A stretch of DNA of 64,000 nucleotides from Ilex aquifolium (GCA_951799425.1 OX637394.1:33330001-33394000); one strand, 5' to 3'. Positions 1-11,408 are shown, counted from the stretch's first letter. Translations and numbers: made by a program. The notes: generated by a model from the letters alone, not told the origin.

Positions 1-377
1 AAGTAGCGAACAAATATGGATATTTCTCCCGCATTTCTTGCTCAGGCTCCCATGTAGCTTCCTCCACTCCATGGTGTTGCCACAAAACCTTCACCAATCT
101 GATAACTTTGTTGCGAAGCACTTTTTCCTGGGCGTCGAGAATTTCTACCGGTTGTTCTGCGTAGGTTGCTCCGTCTTGAATTTCAATCTCCTCCAAGTTC
201 ACGACTAGATTTGCATCCGAGTGACACCTTCTCAACATGGGCACGTGGAACACGTCATGTACGCCGGATAGCTGGGCTGGTAGTCGAAGTTGATATGCCG
301 CCTTGCCTACCGCTTTGATTACCTCAAACGGTCTGGTATATCTTGGCGCTAACTTGCCCTTCTTGCCGAATCTAAAC
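1..377 (-). pseudogene. Integrase C-terminus with chromodomain-like tail (fragment)
   Basis: The minus-strand translation gives the GPY/F-type module (residues RYTGPFEVIK) followed by FHVSMLRRC and the tail HHGVEEATWEPE and EMREKYPYLF. That tail is typical of plant Tekay/Del-like chromoviruses, where it helps direct integration to chromatin. The window begins just before the expected stop codon. The catalytic core is missing because an insert replaces it at about 377/378. A nearly identical segment lies at 44180-44565. Confidence 0.8.
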
Positions 378-1565
378 ACTCATTTCTTAGGCTACCCAAA
401 TCCACTTACATTTTTCCAACGAAATAATTTAAAAAAAATTAACATAATATCATCAAAAATACCATTTTATTGGTCAATACCAATCGTTAGAATTTTGAAT
501 TAAGGAACAAATAAATAATCAAGCTTTGGAATCAAGAACAAAGTAACAATCGAGTCTTGGAGTCAATAACAGATGCATATCAAGCTTTGTAACCAAGAAC
601 TAAAGAGTATCAAGTTTTGAACTCAAGGACAAGGAGAAATCAAGTATTGAAATCAAGAGCAATTGAATGTCAATTCTTGAAATCAAGAACCAATGAATAT
701 CAAGTATTGAATATCAAGAATAAATGAATCACAAGGGTTAGAATCAATAACAAATGAATATTAAATTTGGCAATCAAGAACCAATGGATCATCAAGCCTG
801 GGGAAATTAAAAACAAAGGAACAACCAAGTCTTGAAATCAAGAACCAAAGGATGTCAAGTATTGAATATCAAGAATACATAAATTACAATAGTTAGAATC
901 AATCAAATGAATATCAAATTTGGCTATCAAGAGCAAATGAATATTAATCTTGGAAATCAAGAATAAAGGCGTATCAAGCTTGAAAGTCATGAACAAAGGA
1001 GGAATTAAGATTTAACGGAACAATCATGTATGGAAATCAATAACAAACGACTATCAAGGTGTGAAATCAAGAACAAATGATTATGAAGCTTAGAAATCAA
1101 GACCAAAATAACACTCAAGCCTTGGAACCAAGAATAAAGAATATCAAGTATTGAATATTGAGAATAATTGAATCACAAGGGTTATAGTCACTACCAAGTG
1201 CATATCAAATTTAGATATCAAGAACAAATGAATATTAAGCTTGGAAATCAAGAACAAAGGAACAATCACTTCTTGAAATCCATAACAACGAATATCAAGC
1301 TTAGAATTAAAAATAAGGAACAATCAGGTATTGAAATCAATAACAAACAAATATCAAGGGTGGAAATCAAGAACAAATGAGAAATCAAGAGAAAAACACA
1401 TTTTCCTTGAAAACTAGGGTTTGGTAGCAAGCAAGGCGATTTAAGGGTTACCCAACCATCACATTATTTTCCACATGGCATTAATTTCAAGAATAGCAAG
1501 AATCAAGGATTGAATAGCATACATATAACATTTAGAGTCAAAGAAATACATATAAGTAAACCTAC
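378..1565 (-). repeat. LTR-leader-like insert with expanded ~25-35 bp minisatellite replacing pol core
   Basis: The segment is built of degenerate units with the word AATCAAGAACAAATGAATATCAAG broken into variants (ATCAAGAAC, AAATGAATATC, AAGCTTGG). On the minus strand it starts with GTAGGTTTACTT directly after the protease fragment. It includes the block CCCTAGTTTTCAAG and a TGATTTC stretch that also occur in the LTRs about 150-200 bp after their GTAGG motif. It is therefore probably LTR leader sequence in which a short unit has expanded. No coding potential is credible. Confidence 0.75.
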
Positions 1566-1870
1566 TGGTAACTGAAATGTAATCCGCTAGCACGTAACCC
1601 TTACAGACCAGCCTGGTATCCCCCTGTTCTCCGTAGGCAAGTCAACATATAAAGCATGTTCTAGCTCCTCGGAATCCAATCCCAATTCCACAGCGTCCGC
1701 AGTACGTATAAAAGAATGAGTCGCATAGGAATCCAATAAAATTCGGGCCCAAGAATGGTAGAGAAGAACAATACCTTCCACAACGGCGTTGGAGGCATCT
1801 TCCTCCGGTTGAGTCAAAGCAAAAACCCTTCCTTGATTGGCGCCGCCGGGGGCATGAGCTTGTAACGGTG
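1566..1870 (-). pseudogene. Gag end and protease N-terminus (fragment)
   Basis: The minus strand encodes [17 protein letters not shown], the linker between gag and protease seen in the full element at 9300, then WARILLDSYATHSF. The aspartic protease signature D-S/T/P-G-A is here D-S-Y-A, so the glycine of the active-site loop is lost. The frame ends a few dozen codons later at the junction with the minisatellite insert. The copy near 42900-43140 has the same DSYA change, so the change predates the separation of the two copies. Confidence 0.8.
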
Positions 1871-2040
1871 ACTCATGTGTGTATCAGAACTAGCTGTTGT
1901 TTTGTTGTAAGAGTTGGGATTCCAGTGTAGACGACCTGAGTTTCAAAAGTTTACCTAGCAAAAATAATGTTATCCCAACATTAAAATATCTAACATGATT
2001 ACCTGGAGAGAAAGGCAGACTGTTTGCGTGAGAGCAAAGT
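1871..2040. other. Unassigned spacer between two retroelements
   Basis: About 170 bases with no reading frame and no recognised match elsewhere in the window. It separates the truncated chimeric element from the 76-bp tandem array and may contain the 3' end of the Tat-like element. Confidence 0.4.
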
Positions 2041-2700
2041 CAGAGCTGTGAACGTCATGTGAGAGGGCCGCATGAGCTGAGGCCGAGCTACTCAGAGTCT
2101 CAAAGGATGGCTGTCGTGGCAGACTACATCGACCGAGCTGCCGTGGTAGAGGCTTACAAGGTGACTACTTGGGCGAGAGCAGAGTCATAGAGGGCGAGCT
2201 ACGTGTAGTCTCGGGAGATGGCTGTCGTAGCAGTGGCTGATTACTTGCGCGAGAGCAGAGTCATAGAGGCTGAGCTACGTGTAGTCTCGGGAAATGGCTG
2301 CCATAGTAGAGGCTGACTACTTGCGCGAGAGCAGAGTCATAGAGGCTGAGCTACGTGTAGTCTCAGGAAATGGCTGCCATAGTAGAGGCTGACTACTTGC
2401 GCGAGAGCAGAGTCATAGAGGCCGAGCTACGTGTAGTCTCAGGAAATGGCTGCCATAGTAGAGGCTGACTACTTGCACGAGAGCAGAGTCATAGAGGCCG
2501 AGCTACTTGTAGTCTCGGGAGATGGCTGTCGTAGCAGTGGCTGATTACTTGCACGAGAGCAGAGTCATAGAGGCTGAGCTACGTGTAGTCTCGGGAAATG
2601 GCTGCCATAGTAGAGGCTGACTACTTGCACGAGAGCAGAGTCATAGAGGCCGAGCTACGTGTAGTCTCGGGAGATGGCTGCCGTAACAGAGGCTAACTCA
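2041..2700 (-). repeat. 76-bp tandem repeat array
   Basis: Units contain GAGCAGAGTCATAGAGG and GTAGTCTCGGGA; the word AGAGTCATAG recurs every 76 bases (2181, 2257 and on). About seven full units are followed leftwards by decayed ones. Variants alternate between GGGAGATGGCTGTCG and GGGAAATGGCTGCCA, which suggests some higher-order pairing. The same array occurs in opposite orientation at 63826-64000. Confidence 0.9.
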
Positions 2701-3062
2701 TTGAAATGGAGATGATGAGGGCGGGCGCCAAAGGTGCTGGGTGCCTGGTGAGAGGGGACGAGATCCATCGTCTAGGCGGCATCATGGGAGGTGCCCAAGG
2801 TGGAGAGGGCGAGACCCCTCGTCTGAGCGCCTGCGCTGCTGGGAGTTGTTTGTAAATTTTAGGAAAACAAGACATTTTAGAAACAATAATCTTTGCATAT
2901 TTTTATTTCATAAAATAATAAATAATAAAATAAATTGACTGAAACAATAAAGGATAGATAAAATCTTTAGATGTCGGTGTCCCATAGGACTTTCCCGGCG
3001 GAGTCGGAGTTGCCTCTTCCTCCTAGCCTTCAGGAGATTGTCTGGATTTCTCCGAGAGGTTG

Positions 3063-5266
3063 CTAGCGTTCTCTGTCGTCCTGGTCCCGGCTAGGTGGCG
3101 GGGCCTGTCCTCTACCAACAATGTACTGCCTTAATTGGCCACGCTGTATGAGCTCCTCAATCTGCCTTTTAAGATCAAAGCAGTCGTCAGTGTCGTGGCC
3201 ATGGTCGCGGTAGAAGCGACAGTACCTACTGGGATTTCTGTGGTTTGGAGCGGACTTCATTTTTTGGGGCCAGCAGAGAGTGGAGTCATCCTATATCTGG
3301 AATAGGATGTGCTCTACCGAGGCATTGAGTGGCGTGAGAGCTTGTCGCTCTCTCAGAGGTGGGGACCAAGACGGTCCCTAAGAGAGATTCTCTCTGTCCT
3401 ATTTCTTTTGTTCTCTACCTCCCACTTGTCTTCACAGGTGTCCTACATTTTCTCTCCTCCTCGGGAAGACTCACCTCGACGGGCCTTGGTGACGTCCTCG
3501 GCATTCATATACTTATGGGCCCTTGACAGCAGCTCGGGCATGCTGGAGGGCGGCTTTTTGAGGACGGAGAACATAAAACTGGAGGAGCGCCGACCAACGA
3601 TAAAGGCGGCCAGAGCTACCTTATCATCTGGCTCCTAAATCTGGAGAGCCTCCTCGTTGAAACGGGCGAGGTAGTCTCTAAGGCTTTCATCCTTGTCCTA
3701 CTTGATGGTGAGCAGGAGAGTTACATGCCTCTGATGTCGGCGTCCCCCAATGAAGTGGGAGACAAAAGATCTACTCAGTTCTGCGAAGGAGTGGAGGGAG
3801 GAGGGCTTGATCTTTGCAAACCATTGGTGAGAAGACCCCTTCAAGGTAATAGGGAAAGCTCTACACATAATCTCTGCAGGCACGTTGTGGAGTTGCATGA
3901 GAGACTTGTATGTGTTAAGGTGGTCGAGAGGGTCCTTGGTACCGTCGAAGATCTCGATGGTAGGCATCTTGAACTCGAGGGTAGGGGATAGTTAACTATA
4001 TCAGCAATGAATGGTGTATCAGTGCGTCTTACCAGGTAGTCCACGGTTTCAGGCGCCTGTGCCTTGATGGCGTTAAGGGCATTACCGAGTTGATTTTGTA
4101 CCTCTCTGATTTAGGGGTGCAACTTGGGTTGGGCAACCCGATTTCAACCCGAGCCCAACCCGAAAAAATTAGGGCTTGGGCTAGGGTTTTTAATACTTGG
4201 GTTGGGCTTGGGTCAAAAAACCTCAACCCGAATTCAATTTGGGCCGGGCTCGGGTTGAGGCATCGACAACCCGATTTCAACCCGAACCCGACAAATTAAA
4301 AAATAATTTTATATATATAAAGCATTAGCACTTTTTTTCATTTTTAATCCATCGTCCTCTGTTTCTTGTTGCTAACTCTGTTATGCGTGATTAGTGGTGA
4401 TAGTGTGATGTTTTAAGTTTAATGTTTTTATGAGTCTAATTTCTATGTTTTCTGAGATTGTGTTTTGAGATCACTAGTTTTTTGGTGTGAAAGCAGATGA
4501 TCAATAATCATGCACTGTTATGAATGAAATATATGGATTGTTTTATGAATTTGTAATTATTCCCCCTCTCTCTGTCTCTCTTGCAATGAACCCGAATTTA
4601 ACCCGAGCCTGCCCGAATTAAACTCGGGCAGTGCTCGGGTTGAGTTCCTCAACCCGAGGTAGGGTTAAGGTCAGGGTTAGGGTTGAAGATTATATACCTA
4701 GGGTTGGGCTAGGGTTGACTGTCTAACCCGTCCAACCCGCCCGAGTTGCACCCCTACTCTGATTTTCTCGTCCTAGTGGTTGGGGACATTCTCCGTCGGG
4801 TGGTGGTACTGGTTTTCATGGTCACTATATTGGTTCTCGCCGTTTTCATTCTCCTGTGCAGGTATATGTGGAGAGGATACACGTGAGCTCCCCGCACGTT
4901 GAGGAGGGACTGTTGGGCGAGGGGGCGCCCTGGTGTGGCCTTGGGGCATTCTAGCGAGGGGGCCCATGGTGAGGGGGCCCATGGTGAGGGGCCCATGGAA
5001 GGGGGGGGTTGCTGCTCCTCTCCCGTTGGAGGGAGTGGGGCTCCTCCTGCAGGGTGAGGGATGGCGCCTCCCTGGGCGAGCATCAAGTGGATGATTTGCT
5101 GGTTTTGTTTTACTAGCAGCTGCATGGTCTGTAAGAGTTGCTGCCCGGCGACAGGAGTCGCAGCGGTGGACGATTCCAAGGGTACAAGGGGAGGGGGAGC
5201 CTCCTCCCAATGGGCCGGGTTGTTATCTCCCGGTTGTTGAAACATTGATCTGGCAGTGATTGTCAT
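3063..5266 (-). pseudogene. Tat-like retrotransposon gag, interrupted
   Basis: Starting from the ATG whose complement ends at 5266, the minus strand encodes a proline- and glutamine-rich N-terminus. The core follows (MPTIEIFDGTKDPLDHL, FPITLKGSSHQWF, SFAELSRSFVSHF), then a C-terminal zinc-knuckle-like stretch YCRFYRDHGHDTDDCFDLK and RQIEELIQRGQL. That last stretch is characteristic of plant Tat-lineage gag, which forms the retroelement particle. Breaks: a frame change in the proline-rich part; TAG before the hAT insertion; TAG after the LLTIK motif; TAG in the stretch before EEPDD; TAG after GGEKM; and one before the zinc region. Several of these stops are shared with the right copy. Confidence 0.85.
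4112..4756. mobile_element. Non-autonomous hAT-type DNA transposon (645 bp)
   Basis: The ends are TAGGGGTGCAACTTGGGTTG on the left and ...CGAGTTGCACCCCTA on the right, so the terminal inverted repeats match perfectly over 12 bases and imperfectly further in. They are flanked by an 8-bp direct duplication CTCTGATT (4104-4111 and 4757-4764). TAGGGGTG ends with 8-bp duplications define hAT elements. Both subterminal regions are crowded with AACCCGA/TCGGGTT words, as expected for transposase-binding repeats, and the centre is AT-rich. No transposase is encoded. Confidence 0.93.
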
Positions 5267-5298
5267 GTATTGAAATAGAACAGGAAAACTAGTCGTTT

Positions 5299-5316
5299 CC
5301 CACAGACGGCGCCAAA
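5299..5316 (-). promoter_or_regulatory. Primer-binding-like site of left Tat-like element
   Basis: The minus strand reads TTTGGCGCCGTCTGTGGG immediately inside the putative LTR end CATCATCA. This is a familiar start of the internal region in plant Tat-like elements. I do not assign the tRNA. The right copy has one change (GGCGCTGTCTG). Confidence 0.65.
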
Positions 5317-5381
5317 CTGATGATGCACAAATCGGTATTGCGCAAAATCAACAGTAAAGAATATGAATGGGTGCGGTTAAT

Positions 5382-5813
5382 AGGTGTCAGTAGCAGCTGC
5401 ACTACACAACAATCATGACAATTGAGATGAGATGATGAGAGAGAATAAAAAAATTTATTATTTTTGTGGTTGATTTATAATTTTTATGGGTATTTTTTAT
5501 CACTATTGTTGATATTTTTATGACATTTGTGATAACTATTTTTATTATTTTTCTTCCATATAAAAAAATTACCACTGTTGTAGATGTTTTATTACATTTG
5601 TGAGTATTTTTAATATATTTGTGGATTTTTTATCACTATTGTAGTAACTATATTTATTATTGTTGTGGGTACTACAACAATAATAAAAATAACTATAAAT
5701 GTGATAAAATAAACCATAAATATGATAAATAGAATTAGGGTAAATTACATTCACATCCCCTGATATTTCGTTTTATTACACGAACGCCCCCTCACGTTTT
5801 AAAAATTACACTG
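5382..5813. other. AT-rich flank with a strong inverted repeat
   Basis: The sequence is low complexity, with repeated TTTTTATCACTATTG and ATTTGTGATAA words. At 5646-5696 TATTATTGTTGT and ACAACAATAATA form a hairpin with a 7-base loop; the stem extends imperfectly on both sides. From about 5736 a different sequence begins (GGGTAAATTACATTCACATC), which resembles ends of plant DNA transposons. It continues across the retroelement insertion at 15024. Confidence 0.5.
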
Positions 5814-8037
5814 TGTAACACCCCGCATTTTATTTTATATATGCATATAGATATATAGTAAATAATTGTTGTAAAAAAGGGGATATGTGTAGTGATGTGT
5901 GTTTGAATTTGGTAGATTGGAAAAGTAGAGATTTAAAATATTAGTGGAAATAATAGTTGAAATTTAGTTTTAATAAGTGAAAATATGAAATTTTAGGTCC
6001 TAGAACTTGTATTAAATAGGTTTGGTGTAAAAATATGTGTTGGAGAGGTTTGGGATGGATTTTTTTGGCTTAGGAATGGATTGGAAATGGAAAAAGGGAT
6101 GAAACAGTGAACAGTGCACGTCAACAGTGCACTGGCTGCAACTTCAAGCCCAATTTAGACCTTGATTCAGTCAATATCTTTCAAAACTCAAAACATGAAA
6201 GTTGTAGAGCTCTTTCTTATCATTCCATAGCATCTTGAATCATCTCAATCGGAGCTCGGATGAGAGAGTTATGCCCCGATAACGAAGTGATGTCGAAACA
6301 GCCCATGAACAGTAAAAAAAAAAAAACGGGACTGCTGTGTTTAAAAACACAGATTTCAGCCCTTTACTCTCATTTCTCTCATTCCACTCTCAACCCACTT
6401 CTCTTAGGACTCTATAGGAAGATCAAGAAGGGAGAAAAGGGAAGGAGGAGATCACAAGAACTTGGGTTCTAAGTTTAAAGTCTTGATTTAAGATAGGGGA
6501 TTTTCTCTCAATCTCTCACATTGAGGCTAGGTATATATATATATATATATATATATGTTTCTTCACTCTCCTTCTCATATATATAATATGAAATACATGA
6601 TTCTTGTTCTATTTGTAATAAATGCCATGTTTCGAACAATATGAAGGGTGGGTAACCACCAAAGCTCTATTTTTTTTTTATCTTCAAAACCCTAGTTTTC
6701 AAGAAAAGGGGATTTTCTCCTAATTTCTTCTTTGTCTTTGATTTCAAAACTTTAGTGTTGAATATTGTATAACAAAATGATATAGATTACGATCTCTTGC
6801 ATATTTTCTTGGATTATTCGATTATATGACAAATGTGAAAAATTGGGGATTTTTACTATATTTGGGAAATTGTTGTGAATTGTGAATATTCTTGGTTTCC
6901 TCATTGTATGGTTGTTGTGATGGACTTGGATTACCTTCGAGAGATGTCGTAGAGTGTTAGAGGTTAGTCTATCCCAGTGGGAGTGAGATGGTTGCCTAAT
7001 ACTTGTAGTGGATCGTTGTTGTGACCGCGATCACTATTATTCACATATATATCGAGGAAAAGAGTTAGTATACTAGACACCTTGGGAGGATTTCGTCAAT
7101 GCCGTAGGATACGGTACACGCCCTTCCTAAAGAGATTTGTGATTGTTGGTTGGAATTGGTGGACTAGGTATGATCGTTTGGTAGATTCACGGGAAGCAAT
7201 CAACATACATGGTACAGGGATGAACCAAAAATACATGGAATCAGGAGTTGGGTCGTTCTTGTCGATGCATTGGTATGGGACAATGCATGGGGAGAAGTCC
7301 TTCTTAAATAGCTTAAATTGGAATTTTGTTTATCGATGCTAAACTCACTTTATTCTTTTAATTGATTATTGCTACTGTTTAAACTTGAGATCTCTTTTAA
7401 AATGTCACTGTTTTCATTCCAAATCTATATATGTGTTAGTTGTGAAATGAGACCGACCGTTTTCTATGTTTTCCAAACCTTGTTTGAGTTGAGAGGATTT
7501 TGCTACAGAGCTTCGTGCTCACCCCCTACAAATAACATTTTCAGATTTCACACTTGAGGAGGAGCTAGGAGCCGAGGAGCCCGCCCATTGGGAGACTCCG
7601 CTTGACGGGAGTGTGGATCCCGAGGTGGACGCTTAGAGCGACACTTTTATTTTGCTCTGGACTAGATTATGCTTAGAATATCCTTTTGAAGTCTAGTTCC
7701 TTTTTGTTATTTTCGCTGCGTTATATTATTACATTTTGGAGATGTAAATGCCAAGATTAGGCCTATTCTTTTGGGATGATAATGTGGATATGATATATGG
7801 TGAATGAAATTTTATTTTATGATGGATAAATGGACCCGGTGTGGTCAATTGTAATATAATTGTACAGGTTGTGTTTTGGGTAGAGCTCCCCGTATAAAGG
7901 AGACTCTGCCCAAATTTTGTTAAAATATGAATGGTTGATGAATGAAACTTTCGTCGTGATGGATTTACTTAGTGCTCTCATGCGATGAATGGTTTGTAGA
8001 ATGTAATGTCACCCAAGGGGGTTTTTGGGGCGTTACA
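5814..8037 (+). repeat. 5' LTR of element 5814-15023
   Basis: It is bounded by TGTAACACCCC and GGGGCGTTACA. Contents in order: palindromic GTGCAC motifs near 6110-6135, a TTTAAAA TATA-like block near 6340, a potential leader intron whose donor is changed to ATAGGG at 6493, an acceptor TTTTCAG ending at 7544, and a stem-loop at 7878-7911. A (TA)n run lies at about 6532-6556. Confidence 0.95.
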
Positions 8038-8041
8038 AATT

Positions 8042-8054
8042 TGGTATCAGAGCC
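8042..8054 (+). promoter_or_regulatory. Primer-binding site, initiator tRNA-Met type
   Basis: TGGTATCAGAGCC is complementary to the 3' end of plant initiator tRNA-Met. It begins four bases after the LTR end, the standard arrangement for minus-strand priming in Ty3/gypsy elements. Confidence 0.93.
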
Positions 8055-8226
8055 TAGGCTTTAGGTCTTACATGGGAGCTGTAGGTTATGGATTACCACT
8101 AGGGAAGTAGGATTAGGTTGAAGGAAATTGTTGGTCTAATTTTAAATGAACCTTATGCTTTAGATTAAAGTGATATTTAGGATGTCTTGTACATCAATGA
8201 AACTAAATTGTGAATTGATGTGCAGG

Positions 8227-9356
8227 ATGGACGGTGAACGGGTACGTGGACGTGGACGTGGGCGTGGTTGTGGTCGTGGAGGTCAAGCAAATCCACCACC
8301 TCCACCACCTCCCGACGCCATACAGGGTATTTACCAATGCTTAAGGGAACTCACCACCCTAGTGCAACAACCAGGTGGGAACAACCACCACAACGGTGGA
8401 GTTCGTCCTTTAGTCCAAGTACCGGGCAACGGCGATGAGAACCGAAGGATGGTGGCTCTTCGAGAATTTCTACGGCAACACCCACCCACCTTCTAAGGGA
8501 GCTCCAATCCCTTAGATGCGGATAGATGGATCCGCCGGGTGAAAAAAAATTTGTGATGGTATGGGGATCGCTGGGGACCTTCGGGTTGGCTTGGCTACCT
8601 ACTTGTTGGAAGGGGAGGCCGATTACTGGTGGGAGTCAGTGAAGAAGAGGAGGGACACTGATACGCTCACTTGGGAGGAGTTTGAGCAAAGCTTCAACGA
8701 CAAATATTTTTCAGAGTCTGTCAGAGATAAGATGAGTGCAGACTTTCTAGCCTTGCGGCAGGGTAGTATGACCGTGGCTGAGTATGAGAGGAGGTTCGAT
8801 GAGCTATCCCGTTATGCTTCAGAGTTCATATCCACCGAGGATAGGAGGGCCAAGCGCTTCGAGCAGGGTTTGAGACCGACCATCAGAGATAAGCTTGTGG
8901 CACTCAGAATCTGGGATTACAGAGATTTGGTTGACAGAGCGGCATTGGTGGAGAGAGACATTGATGACTCTCAGAGGAGACAGAGCTATGCTAGAGGAGG
9001 CCCGATCCGTATAGGTGCCAGTAGCAGTGGAGCACCGAGGGCGTTACCATACCGTCGCCCCGATCAGACGGTGGGGCAGAGACCTCCTACAATCCGAGGA
9101 AAGGGGCATGCCCCGACTAGACCAAGCACTGACCCTCGTCAATGCTTTGCATGTGGAGGTGTAGGGCACTTCCGAAACAACTGCCCGTCGCTTCCACCCA
9201 AGACCAATCAATCAGCCGGGCCATCAAATGCAAATAGGCTCCCTCCACCACCGAGACCATTGAGAGGTCAAGCCCCCGGTGATGCCAATCCGGGGAGGGT
9301 ATTTGCCTTAACCCAACCGGAGGAGGATGCCTCCAATGCCGTTGTGGAAGATATCA
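8227..9356 (+). pseudogene. gag: Gag of Tekay/Del-like element
   Basis: The ATG at 8227 opens an arginine/glycine-rich N-terminus (MDGERVRGRGRG) and a polyproline run. A TAA at 8494-8496 stops it. A one-base gain in the A-run at about 8542-8549 moves the frame. From about 8561 the capsid domain is open (WWESVKKRRDTDTLTWEEF, YERRFDELSRYA, KRFEQGL), followed by one zinc knuckle CFACGGVGHFRNNC at 9143-9184 that binds RNA. The frame then runs into protease until a 13-bp tandem duplication at 9357-9382 breaks it. Gag and pol were originally one continuous frame, judging from the sequence across [11 protein letters not shown]. Confidence 0.92.
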
Positions 9357-9382
9357 TTCTTCTCTACAATTCTTCTCTACAA
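9357..9382 (+). repeat. 13-bp tandem duplication that breaks the protease frame
   Basis: TTCTTCTCTACAA occurs twice in a row. The equivalent sites near 1760 and 42965 have one copy. The extra 13 bases move gag-protease out of frame with RT. Confidence 0.9.
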
Positions 9383-10967
9383 TTCTTGGGCCCGAATCTT
9401 ATTCGATCCCGGTGCTACTCATTCTTTTATATGTACTGCATATGCTATGAATTTGGGATTGGGTTTCGAGAAGTTAGAACATGCCTTGACTGTTGACTTG
9501 CCTACGGGAGAACAGTTGGGTACTAGCCGAGTCTGCAAGGGTTGTGTGCTTCGTATTGGGGAGCACGAATTGATTGTGGATTTGATTGTTTTAGAGATGA
9601 AGGGGTATGACGTGATTTTTGGGATGAACTTGTTATCCGCTTTTCGGGCGGTAATGGATTGTTTCCGCAAGCGGATTACATTTCAATTGCCGGGAGGAGT
9701 CATTTTCAGTTTTGTGAATAACCGAGATTCTTTGCATCCATTTCCTACTACGGGAAGTAAATTCTTAAAAGCTAAGGCAGGGAGCCACTTGAGTTTCTTG
9801 ACTAGCTTGATGGGAGATGATCGAGATAGATCCCAATCGGGTATGATGTTGATTGTATCGGATTTTTCGGATGTCTTCCCAGATGAATTACCCGGGTTAC
9901 CGCCACAGAGAAAGATTGAGTTCGCAATCGATCTTTATCCGGGAACCGAACCTATTTCTATTGCTCCTTATCGGATGGCGCCTTTGGAGTTGAAGGAGCT
10001 AAGGAAGCAATTGGACCACTTGCTGGCAATTGGATTCATCCGTCTGAGCACTTCACCTTGGGGAGCCCCGGTCCTCTTTGTGAAGAAGACGGATGAAACA
10101 CTTCGGTTATGCACAGATTACCAACGGTTGAATCGGGTGACGGTGAAGAACAAGTATCCCTTGCCGCGCATTGATGATTTATTTGATCAGTTGAGGGGTT
10201 CTAAGTTCTACTCCAAGATTGATCTCCGCACCGGGTACCATCAACTGCGTATCAAGGAGGAGGATATTCCTAAGACTGTTTTTCGTACTCGGTATGGTCA
10301 CTTCGAGTATACGGTGATGCCGTTCGGATTGACTAATGCTCCAGCAGCCTTCATGGATTTGATGCACAGGGTATTCCGACCATATCTAGATCAATTTGTC
10401 ATTGTGTTTATTGATGACATATTGATTTATTCCCGGACACAAGAAGAACATACACATCATCTCTCGGTTGTGCTACAAACATTGAGAGAACATAAGTTAT
10501 ATGCGAAGAGGAGCAAGTGTGAGTTTTTGATGAAGGAAGTGAAGTTCCTTGGCCATGTTGTGTCCGAGCAAGGGGTAGCGGTTGATTCCTCGAAGATTGA
10601 GGCCGTGATGCAATGGGAACCACCAAAGAACGTGACAGAAATACGTAGTTTCTTGGGGTTAGCCGGCTACTATCGTAGGTTTGTGGAAGGTTTTTCCAAG
10701 CTTGCGATGCCAATGAATCGCCTTACCAAGAAGGGGGAGAAATTTGTGTGGACTCAAGCGTGTGAATTAGCTTTTCGCACCTTGAAGGAAAAGTTGACGA
10801 CGGCACCGATCCTCATTATTCCGAACAGTGGGGAAGGTTACGATGTTTACACCGATGATTCACTACGAGGCTTGGGATGTGTGTTGATGCAAGGAGGCAA
10901 GGTGGTTGCTTATGGCTCGAGACAACTCAAGATTCATGAGCAGAACTATCCCACTCACGACTTGTAG
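9383..10967 (+). pseudogene. pol: Protease, reverse transcriptase and start of RNase H
   Basis: The protease carries FDPGATHSF, a D-P-G variant of the aspartic active site that is common in this plant lineage, then [13 protein letters not shown] follows: the [14 protein letters not shown] linker, [50 protein letters not shown], the [12 protein letters not shown] motif, and [12 protein letters not shown] carrying the catalytic F-I-D-D (YxDD equivalent). The RNase H start is seen at [15 protein letters not shown] and YGSRQL. The frame stops at TAG 10965-10967, exactly where the RNase H catalytic glutamate of the HDLELA motif is expected. Copies DNA from element RNA when intact; here it is not functional. 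Confidence 0.93.
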
Positions 10968-11408
10968 CTAGCCACTGTGGTTTTTGCTCTTAAGTTGTGG
11001 AGGTGTTACTTGTATGGAGAGAAATTTCAAGTGTTCTCGGATCATAAAAGCCTCAAGTATGTGTTCACACAGAAAGAATTGAATCTTCGGCAGAGAAGGT
11101 GGATTGAGTACTTAGAAGATTACGACTTCACTCTCAACTATCATCCGGGGAAGGCTAATGTAGTAGTGGATGCATTGAGTAGGAAGTCTCAGGGTGAAAT
11201 CAATGTCCTTGCGGCTCAACGGTGGAAAATGATTGATACGTTAGAGGAGTTTGATCTATGGGTCGATGGGCCGGAGGATCGACCATGTTTGTTTAACCTA
11301 GTAGCTCAACCAATTCTCCGACAAAGGATTGTGGAGTTGCAACGGTTAGATCCCGAGTTGACAGAAATTCGGGATAAATTGGAGAGGAATGAGATTGTTG
11401 AGGATTAG
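10968..11408 (+). pseudogene. pol: RNase H C-terminal half and connection region
   Basis: Same frame as the preceding segment, just past its stop. FALKLWRCYLYG, FSDHKSLKY (catalytic aspartate), RQRRWIEYLEDYDF and YHPGKANVVVDALSR (last aspartate) are the standard chromovirus RNase H landmarks. This domain removes RNA from the RNA-DNA hybrid. A second nonsense codon, TAG at 11406-11408, separates it from integrase. Confidence 0.9.

Larger units (their letters stand above)
1..1870 (-). mobile_element. Partial chimeric Ty3/gypsy element (left copy)
   Basis: Read on the minus strand this runs from the end of gag through the start of protease, a long minisatellite-like insert, and the last part of integrase. 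It is collinear with 42890-44565 on the plus strand and shares both unusual junctions with that copy. The 3' LTR would lie beyond position 1, outside the window. Similarity to the other copy stops near 1870, shortly upstream of the protease start, so the gag side is truncated. Reverse transcriptase, RNase H and the integrase core are absent. It cannot be autonomous. Confidence 0.85.
2041..5381 (-). mobile_element. Non-autonomous Tat-like Ty3/gypsy element, left copy
   Basis: On the minus strand the order is: R/U5-like LTR remnant (5381-5318), primer-binding-like site, gag (5266-3063), AT-rich spacer, and a 76-bp tandem array (2700-2041). Protease, RT and integrase are not found between gag and the array. 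The plus-strand copy at 61641-64000 has the same order. Tandem arrays downstream of coding DNA are a known habit of Tat/Ogre-type elements. The LTR is cut off at about 5381, where similarity to the right copy ends. A hAT element is nested inside gag. Confidence 0.75.

Noticed and set aside
7082..7557. Frames of 86 and 62 codons recurring in many LTRs (also 13991-14511, 25168-25688, 47526)
   Set aside because: They recur because the LTR recurs. They lie in the putative leader intron, carry frame-changing differences between copies and match no known domain.
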